Assembly (NCBI RefSeq): GCF_041583835.1
Contig: NZ_JBFHFC010000037.1
Location: forward strand, 1 to 10,845
DNA length: 10,845 nt
Origin: Thiomicrorhabdus sp041583835
GTDB lineage: Bacteria > Pseudomonadota > Gammaproteobacteria > Thiomicrospirales > Thiomicrospiraceae
Direction: 5' to 3'
How positions within the stretch are numbered: the first letter of the stretch is position 1; the number at the start of each line of letters is the position of its first letter. Of this stretch, positions 5,934 to 10,845 are shown piece by piece. A program made the position numbers and the translations under genes. A model generated the notes under the pieces. It saw only the letters and a program-made list of their open reading frames with translations, was not told where the DNA came from and did no database searches.

Positions 5934-5986
5934 ACAGGTTTGACCGAGCAAAGCGAAAATTGAATAGGAAATGGAAGGAAATTTGT

Positions 5987-6985
5987 ATGAATCCATTAAC
6001 GTGGGCTTTTATCGAGCCTTTTTATAAGTTGGTTATCGGCGAAGACCGTAAAGGACAGATCAATTTATTGATTCGTTCGATTGGTTTGCCTTTAGCCGGA
6101 ATCCTGGTTTTTCTGCTCTTGTGGCAGGGGGCGGCTTCTAATATAAAGACATCGCTCGGGCAGTTTCCGGGGCCGGTTCAAACTTTAGAACAGTTCCAGA
6201 ACCTGCAAGCCGAAGCGGAAGCAGCTGCGGTCAAAGAGGAACGTTTTTACGAGCGTCAGGAAGAACGTAACGCACGTAAGCTGGAAAGAGATCCGAGCGC
6301 GGAAATCCGTGTGCGTGATTATGTCGGGCCTCCTACCTTCTTCGATCAGATCGGTCGTAGTTTGGTTACGGTGATGAGCGGTTTTATCTTGGCCTCGGTG
6401 ATTGCGATTCCTTTAGGCATTCTGATCGGTTTGAGTAACAGCGCTTATGCGGCGTTCAACCCATTGATTCAGATTTTTAAACCTGTTTCGCCTTTGGCCT
6501 GGCTGCCTTTGGTGACCATGGTGGTTTCGGCGCTTTACGTGACGGATGACCCCATGTTCGACAAGGCCTTTTTAAACTCCATGTTTACTGTCATGTTGTG
6601 TTGTTTATGGCCGACCATCATTAACACCGCTGCGGGCGTGGCGACAGTGACGCAAGATTTGAAGAACGTCAGTCGTGTTTTGAACCTTAATTGGTGGACG
6701 CATGTTCGCAAGATCGTTCTACCTTGTTCGATTCCAATGATGTTTACCGGATTGAGAATCTCTTTGGGGATTGCCTGGATGGTTTTGATTGCGGCGGAAA
6801 TGTTGGCGCAAAATCCCGGTTTGGGGAAATTCGTTTGGGATGAATTCCAAAATGGAAGCTCGGATTCTTTAGGACGCATCATGGTAGCGGTCATCGTTAT
6901 CGGGATTGTCGGGTTCTTACTGGATCGAGGCATGATGCTACTGCAAAAAGTCGTATCTTGGGATAAAACGGCGGATATTCGCTAG
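5987..6985 (+). CDS. nrtB: NrtB: nitrate ABC transporter permease
   Basis: A 332-residue inner-membrane permease of the binding-protein-dependent type, forming the nitrate channel with the ATPase encoded next. The ATG at 5987 has GGAAGGA seven bases upstream; an in-frame TTG at 5960 has none. A first membrane span lies at about 31-50. A strongly charged segment, about 65-112, follows, rich in Glu, Arg and Ala and likely coiled coil. The permease core then starts (FFDQIGRSLVTVMSGFILASVIAIPLG) with further spans to about 320. The ATPase-contact EAA-like loop is in the GVATVTQDLKNVSRVLNLNW and LPCSIPMMFTGLRI part. Relatives of about 280 residues lack such a long charged stretch. nrtD follows after 31 bases, so the genes are co-transcribed. 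Confidence 0.92.
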   Translation: MNPLTWAFIEPFYKLVIGEDRKGQINLLIRSIGLPLAGILVFLLLWQGAASNIKTSLGQFPGPVQTLEQFQNLQAEAEAAAVKEERFYERQEERNARKLERDPSAEIRVRDYVGPPTFFDQIGRSLVTVMSGFILASVIAIPLGILIGLSNSAYAAFNPLIQIFKPVSPLAWLPLVTMVVSALYVTDDPMFDKAFLNSMFTVMLCCLWPTIINTAAGVATVTQDLKNVSRVLNLNWWTHVRKIVLPCSIPMMFTGLRISLGIAWMVLIAAEMLAQNPGLGKFVWDEFQNGSSDSLGRIMVAVIVIGIVGFLLDRGMMLLQKVVSWDKTADIR

Positions 6986-7016
6986 CCGTATTAACTAAAT
7001 TTTGGGAGTAAAATTC

Positions 7017-7811
7017 ATGTCAGAATGCCATTTAGAATTAACGAATGTCGGAATCGAATTTCCGACGCCGAAAGGGCCGTTTCGAGCTCTGAGAGAAGTG
7101 GATTTAAAGATCGATAAAGGGGAATTCATTTCCTTGATCGGTCACTCTGGATGCGGGAAATCAACCGTTTTGAACATCGTGGCGGGTTTGTATGAAGCAA
7201 CCGAAGGCGGTGTCTTGTTAAACGGTAAGGAAGTCAGTTCTCCGGGTCCGGAAAGAGCGGTCGTGTTTCAAAACCACTCGTTGCTACCTTGGTTGACGGC
7301 TTACGAAAATGTCGAGTTGGCGGTGGATCAGGTATTCAAAAAGCAGAAATCCTCTGCCGAGAAAAAGGAATGGATCGAGCACAATTTGAAATTGGTGCAT
7401 ATGGATCATGCCATGCATAAGCGTCCGGGCGAAATTTCCGGTGGTATGAAACAAAGGGTGGGGATCGCCAGAGCCTTGTCTATGCAACCGGAAGTGATGT
7501 TGATGGACGAGCCGTTCGGCGCATTGGATGCTCTGACTCGTGCGCACTTGCAGGATTCGTTGATGGAAATTCAAAAAGAATTGAATAACACGGTCATTAT
7601 GATCACGCACGATGTGGATGAGGCAGTGCTTTTGTCTGACCGTATCGTCATGATGACGAACGGCCCGGCCGCGACGATCGGCGAGATTCTGAAAGTCGAG
7701 CTGCCGCATCCGCGCGACCGTTTGGCTTTGGCCGATGATCCGCAATATAACCATTATCGTTCTGAAGTGTTGCGTTTCCTGTATGAAAAGCAACGCAAGG
7801 TGGATCACTAA
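7017..7811 (+). CDS. nrtD: Nitrate ABC transporter ATP-binding protein (NrtD/NrtC-type)
   Basis: A 264-residue ATPase that powers nitrate uptake on the cytoplasmic face. The ATG at 7017 is preceded by GGGAG eight bases upstream. All catalytic motifs are intact: Walker A GHSGCGKST (42-50), Q-loop Gln85, signature SGGMKQR (141-147), Walker B MLMDE (161-165), D-loop ALD (169-171) and switch His198 in THDVDEA. There is no fused substrate-binding domain, unlike cyanobacterial NrtC, so it corresponds to NrtD or to the single ATPase of proteobacterial nitrate transporters (called nasD in Klebsiella, and often annotated nrtC). Last gene of the transport block: a 251-base gap with its own promoter-like site follows. 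Confidence 0.93.
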   Translation: MSECHLELTNVGIEFPTPKGPFRALREVDLKIDKGEFISLIGHSGCGKSTVLNIVAGLYEATEGGVLLNGKEVSSPGPERAVVFQNHSLLPWLTAYENVELAVDQVFKKQKSSAEKKEWIEHNLKLVHMDHAMHKRPGEISGGMKQRVGIARALSMQPEVMLMDEPFGALDALTRAHLQDSLMEIQKELNNTVIMITHDVDEAVLLSDRIVMMTNGPAATIGEILKVELPHPRDRLALADDPQYNHYRSEVLRFLYEKQRKVDH

Positions 7812-7853
7812 TTGCACTTGTTTGCTTCTTTTTTATAAATTTTGGTGCAATTA
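7809..7853 (+). terminator. Inverted repeat after nrtD, possible weak terminator
   Basis: TAATTGCAC (7809-7817, including the stop codon) pairs perfectly with GTGCAATTA (7845-7853) across a 27-base loop that contains a T run, and TAATTTT follows. The long loop and interrupted T tract make it a poor intrinsic terminator. It could equally be an mRNA-stabilising stem, or act as an operator half-site pair. Confidence 0.4.
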
Positions 7854-7921
7854 TAATTTTAATGATTTAAGTTGGATGTATTAACTTGTTGAAAAATAAG
7901 TAAAAATTATTTTTTAAAAGT

Positions 7922-7942
7922 TGGCATTCAAATTGTTATAAC
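7922..7942 (+). promoter_or_regulatory. Promoter-like region for the reductase genes
   Basis: Two readings overlap. TGTTATAAC at 7934-7942 is an extended -10 (TGnTATAAC) of a sigma-70 promoter with no good -35, placing the start near 7949. Alternatively, TGGCATT-CAAA-TTGTT at 7922-7937 has GG at 7923-7924 and, after ten bases, GT at 7935-7936, resembling a sigma-54 -24/-12 site with one off-consensus base, as also seen before nasT. Either would give a leader of roughly 110 bases. Confidence 0.4.
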
Positions 7943-7971
7943 AAACTTACAATTTAATTTGATCTGTTGTT

Positions 7972-8035
7972 GGGTCCGGATATTTCCATAAATGGTTTTT
8001 TATGGGAAGCTAGGCCTAATCGACTGTCTGGACCC
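7972..8035 (+). promoter_or_regulatory. Structured mRNA leader before the NirB-like flavoprotein gene
   Basis: An outer nine-pair stem joins GGGTCCGGA (7972-7980) to TCTGGACCC (8027-8035), with one G-T pair. Inside it, TTCCATAAA pairs with TTTATGGGAA (7984-8008) around the six-base loop TGGTTT with one bulged G, and a palindrome TAGGCCTA lies at 8011-8018. No T run follows, so it is not a terminator. The ribosome binding site (AAGGA, within 8050-8056) stays outside the stem. No known riboswitch class was recognised. Confidence 0.5.
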
Positions 8036-8062
8036 TGCATCTTCAATCTAAGGAAGTGCAAA

Positions 8063-9289
8063 ATGAGTCACAAACTCGTTTTAATTGGTTCAGGCATGGT
8101 CGGCGCCCGTTTTCTCGAGCGTCTTCTGCAGCAAGCCCCCGGTCAATATGACATTCGCGTCTTCAATAAAGAACCGTATGGGGGATACAATCGCATTATG
8201 CTTTCTCCTGTATTGGCGGGCGAAACGCAACTTTCCGATATTATGACCCATGGACCTGAGTGGTTTCATGCGCATCAAATTCAACTGCATACCAATTGTG
8301 AAATCGTCGAAATAGACACAGAAGCCCAGCAGGTATATACCGCTGACGGCGAATCCTATCCTTATGACAAATTAGTCCTGGCGACCGGTTCCGAAGCCGC
8401 CATTCTGCCGGTCCCGGGAGCGGAATTGGATGGCGTAACCGGTTTTCGCAGTATCTCCGACGTCAATCGTTTGATGTCTTTAGCCCAGTCCCACCGTCGT
8501 GCCGTTGTGATCGGCGGAGGGCTTTTAGGCTTGGAAGCCGCCAACGGCCTTTTACAGCAAGGTATGGACGTTACCGTTGTGCACCGTAATCCGGTGCTGA
8601 TGAATACTCAGCTTGATGACGTGGCGGGCCAGCTATTGTTGGAATCCCTGCAAGATAAAGGTCTGCGTTTTGAATTGGGTGCAAATACCCGCTGCATTCT
8701 GGGTCACAAATCGGTGTCCGGTGTTTTATTGGAGAACGGCCGTTTACTGCCAGCTGACTTGGTAGTGATGGCAGTCGGCATTCGTCCTAATATCCGTTTG
8801 GGACAAAAAATCGGTCTACAGAGTCAACGCGCTTTGGTGGTGAACGAACAGTTGCAAACTTCGTCGCCGAATATCTATGCCTTGGGGGAATGTGTCGAAT
8901 TTTCCGGCCAGACTTTTGGTCTGGTGGCACCTCTATACGAACAGGCTGAGGTTCTAGCCGCCCATCTAGCAGGCAAAAAAGCCGCTTACCGTTTGAGCGA
9001 AACAGCCACCAAACTCAAGGTGAGTGGTATCGAATTATTTTCCGCCGGTAACTTCCAGGAAACCGAGCAAACCGAATCTATCGTCTTCAAAGATTTAAGT
9101 CGTCAAGTCTATCGCAAGATTGTGCTTTTGAATAACCGCATACAAGGGTTGATCGCCTACGGCAATGTCACGGGTTCCAAGTGGTTGTTTGAGCAGTTGG
9201 AGCAGAAAAAAGACGTTGGCCCTTTTCGCAGTACTTTGGCCTTCGGTGAAGGGTTTGCGGCAGTCGAAACTATAGGAGCAAAAGCATGA
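8063..9289 (+). CDS. FAD/NAD(P)-dependent oxidoreductase resembling the NirB N-terminal half
   Basis: A 408-residue flavoprotein. The ATG at 8063 (MSHKLVLIG) has AAGGAAG upstream and matches the start of its neighbour NirB; a longer frame from a TTG at 7967 runs through the structured leader and is rejected. Order of domains: FAD-binding GSGMVG (9-14), NAD(P)-binding GGGLLG (151-156), second FAD motif ALGEC (273-277), then the NirB-type C-terminal region (TKLKVSGIELFSAG and onward). It lacks the CxC...CxxC iron-sulfur domain and the sirohaem reductase domain. Stand-alone proteins of this type pass electrons from NAD(P)H to the assimilatory nitrate reductase (small subunit, NasC in Klebsiella or NasB in Bacillus), the most likely role here, though no nitrate reductase is visible in the window. 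It overlaps nirB by ATGA, so the two are translationally coupled. Confidence 0.82.
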   Translation: MSHKLVLIGSGMVGARFLERLLQQAPGQYDIRVFNKEPYGGYNRIMLSPVLAGETQLSDIMTHGPEWFHAHQIQLHTNCEIVEIDTEAQQVYTADGESYPYDKLVLATGSEAAILPVPGAELDGVTGFRSISDVNRLMSLAQSHRRAVVIGGGLLGLEAANGLLQQGMDVTVVHRNPVLMNTQLDDVAGQLLLESLQDKGLRFELGANTRCILGHKSVSGVLLENGRLLPADLVVMAVGIRPNIRLGQKIGLQSQRALVVNEQLQTSSPNIYALGECVEFSGQTFGLVAPLYEQAEVLAAHLAGKKAAYRLSETATKLKVSGIELFSAGNFQETEQTESIVFKDLSRQVYRKIVLLNNRIQGLIAYGNVTGSKWLFEQLEQKKDVGPFRSTLAFGEGFAAVETIGAKA

Positions 9290-10845
9290 AACAACGTATC
9301 GTCGTCATCGGCAATGGCATGGTAGGGCACAGCTTTATCGAAAAATTGGTCGCCAGTCCGCAAGGTCAGGATTTTGAAATTCATACCTTTTGTGAAGAAC
9401 CTCGACTGGCTTATGACCGCGTTTATTTGTCGTCTTATTTTTCCGGCAAAACAGCCGAAGATTTGTCTTTGGTCAAACCGGGATTCTATGAGCAGAATCA
9501 GATACAGGTCTATCTTGGCGATAAGGCCGTTTCAGTGGATACGGAAACGAAACAGGTGACTTCAGCCAAAGGAAAAGTTGTGGCCTATGATCAATTGATC
9601 ATGGCAACCGGTTCTTATCCTTTTGTACCACCGATCAAGGGCAACGACCGTTCCGGATGCCTGGTTTATCGCACGATTGAAGATCTTGAGGACATTCAGG
9701 CTTCTGCCGAGAAGGGGCGTGTAGGCGTCGTTGTCGGTGGCGGTTTGTTGGGCTTGGAAGCGGCGAAAGCTTTGAACGATCTAGGACTGGAAACACATGT
9801 CGTTGAATTTGCCCCTCGTTTGATGCCGGTGCAGCTGGACGACGGCGGTGCGGCGTTGCTGAAACGAAAAATTGAAAAATTGGGTGTAAAGGTTCACTGC
9901 TCAAAAGCGACCACCGAAATTATCGATGGCGAAAACTGTTTGAACAAGATGGTGTTTGCCGACGGCGAAGAACTGGAAACGGATATTGTGCTCTTCTCCG
10001 CCGGGATACGTCCAAGGGACGATCTGGCAAAAGAGATGGGCTTGGAATTAGGCCCGAGAGGCGGGATTGTAATCGACAATCAATGCCGTACTTCGATCCA
10101 GGACATTTTTGCCATCGGGGAGTGTGCGTTACACGACGGCATGATCTATGGTTTGGTGGCACCTGGCTATGCCATGGCTCAGGCCGTGGTCGATCAGTTA
10201 AACGATGACAGTGCGGTATTTACCGGCGCGGACATGAGCACCAAACTCAAGTTAATGGGAGTGGATGTCGCATCGATCGGTGATCCGCACGGGACGGATG
10301 AAAACGCACTCTGTTATGTCTACGAGAACGGTCCGGAAGAGGTTTATAAAAAATTGGTTGTCAGCCCGGACGGCAAGAAACTGCTGGGCGCCGTCCTTGT
10401 CGGCGATGCCGAAGATTACGGCAATCTATTGCAGTTGAAACTGAATGACATGGAACTGCCGGAGCACCCGGATAGCCTGATTCTGCCTAGCCGTGATGGT
10501 GAGGCTTCGAGTCTGTTCGGCCCGGAGGCGTTGCCGGAAACGGCACAGCTTTGCTCTTGTTATGACGTCTCCAAGGGAGATGTGATTCTAGCGGTTGAAG
10601 GCGGCTGCTGCACCATGGCCGATATCAAGTCCTGCACTCAGGCGGCAACCGGTTGTGGCGGTTGCGCGCAGTTGGTTTCTAATGTACTGAATCATGAATT
10701 GTCGAAGCGCGGCCATGAGGTCAATACCGATATTTGTGAGCATTTTGCCCATACCCGCCAAGAGCTTTTCCATATCTGTCAGGTCGAAGAAATCAAAACA
10801 TTTGACGAACTCCTTAACAGTCACGGCAAAGGACATGGCTGTGAT
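9286..10845 (+). CDS. nirB: NirB: assimilatory NAD(P)H nitrite reductase large subunit (3' end outside window)
   Basis: The first 520 codons of a protein that usually has about 800-850. It reduces nitrite to ammonium in the cytoplasm using NAD(P)H. The ATG overlaps the previous stop (ATGA) and has AGGAG seven bases upstream. Visible domains: FAD-binding GNGMVG (9-14), NAD(P)-binding GGGLLG (151-156), AIGEC (276-280), the NirB C-terminal reductase region to about 400, then a BFD-like [2Fe-2S] domain with Cys423-x-Cys425 and Cys457-x2-Cys460. The last residues (CEHFAHTRQELFHICQVEEI, KTFDELL) are the usual link to the sirohaem/[4Fe-4S] reductase domain, which must lie downstream. The frame is open to the edge with no defect. 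Its N-terminal half is paralogous to the preceding gene, with nucleotide-binding motifs at identical positions. Confidence 0.94.
   Translation, partial: MKQRIVVIGNGMVGHSFIEKLVASPQGQDFEIHTFCEEPRLAYDRVYLSSYFSGKTAEDLSLVKPGFYEQNQIQVYLGDKAVSVDTETKQVTSAKGKVVAYDQLIMATGSYPFVPPIKGNDRSGCLVYRTIEDLEDIQASAEKGRVGVVVGGGLLGLEAAKALNDLGLETHVVEFAPRLMPVQLDDGGAALLKRKIEKLGVKVHCSKATTEIIDGENCLNKMVFADGEELETDIVLFSAGIRPRDDLAKEMGLELGPRGGIVIDNQCRTSIQDIFAIGECALHDGMIYGLVAPGYAMAQAVVDQLNDDSAVFTGADMSTKLKLMGVDVASIGDPHGTDENALCYVYENGPEEVYKKLVVSPDGKKLLGAVLVGDAEDYGNLLQLKLNDMELPEHPDSLILPSRDGEASSLFGPEALPETAQLCSCYDVSKGDVILAVEGGCCTMADIKSCTQAATGCGGCAQLVSNVLNHELSKRGHEVNTDICEHFAHTRQELFHICQVEEIKTFDELLNSHGKGHGCD

Noticed and set aside
7967..8062. 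Upstream TTG-initiated extension of the flavoprotein frame by 32 codons
   Set aside because: It would run through the structured leader, has no ribosome binding site and adds residues before the conserved start seen also in NirB.
1..10845. CRISPR array, toxin-antitoxin pair or rRNA
   Set aside because: No regularly spaced repeats, no paired small coupled frames with known motifs, and no rRNA-like sequence were seen on either strand.

Overview
The window looks like a chromosomal segment of a gammaproteobacterium. The gene content and moderate GC would suit a sulfur-oxidising Thiomicrospira/Hydrogenovibrio/Thiomicrorhabdus-type organism, but that is inference from general impression, not a database match. 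Two very different halves meet near position 2400.

Positions 1-2400 are AT-rich, gene-poor accessory DNA. It opens with the end of an IS3-family insertion sequence on the minus strand. This element has apparently cut off the 3' end of a small PD-(D/E)XK nuclease-like gene. Next comes a stretch with relics of CAT-anticodon tRNAs. The clearest is a 3' half of tRNA-fMet at 704-750. A second, more decayed copy of the same half at 1948-1993 is followed by the same downstream sequence and a terminator hairpin. These imperfect direct repeats of about 117 bp lie 1.24 kb apart and bracket one intact gene, an integral-membrane isoprenylcysteine-methyltransferase-family protein (1191-1904). Two further tRNA-like scraps lie at 951-973 and 2189-2240. 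The region reads as a worn integration or recombination hotspot at a tRNA gene.

Positions 2417 to the end form an orderly nitrate/nitrite assimilation locus, all on the plus strand. nasT (ANTAR antiterminator) and nasS (cytoplasmic nitrate sensor) form a regulatory pair. A 303-base intergenic leader with tandem hairpins and a strong intrinsic terminator follows, which is the expected target of NasT. Then come nrtA (Tat-exported nitrate-binding protein), nrtB (permease) and a stand-alone ATPase (nrtD-type). After a 251-base gap with a promoter-like site and a second structured leader come a 408-residue FAD/NAD(P) oxidoreductase resembling the front half of NirB, and, overlapping it by ATGA, nirB itself. 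nirB is cut by the window edge after its [2Fe-2S] domain.

The inferred logic is as follows. Nitrate binding to NasS releases NasT, and NasT binds the leader RNA and lets transcription pass the terminator into nrtABD. Imported nitrate is reduced to nitrite, possibly using the stand-alone flavoprotein as electron donor to a nitrate reductase encoded downstream, and then to ammonium by NirB.
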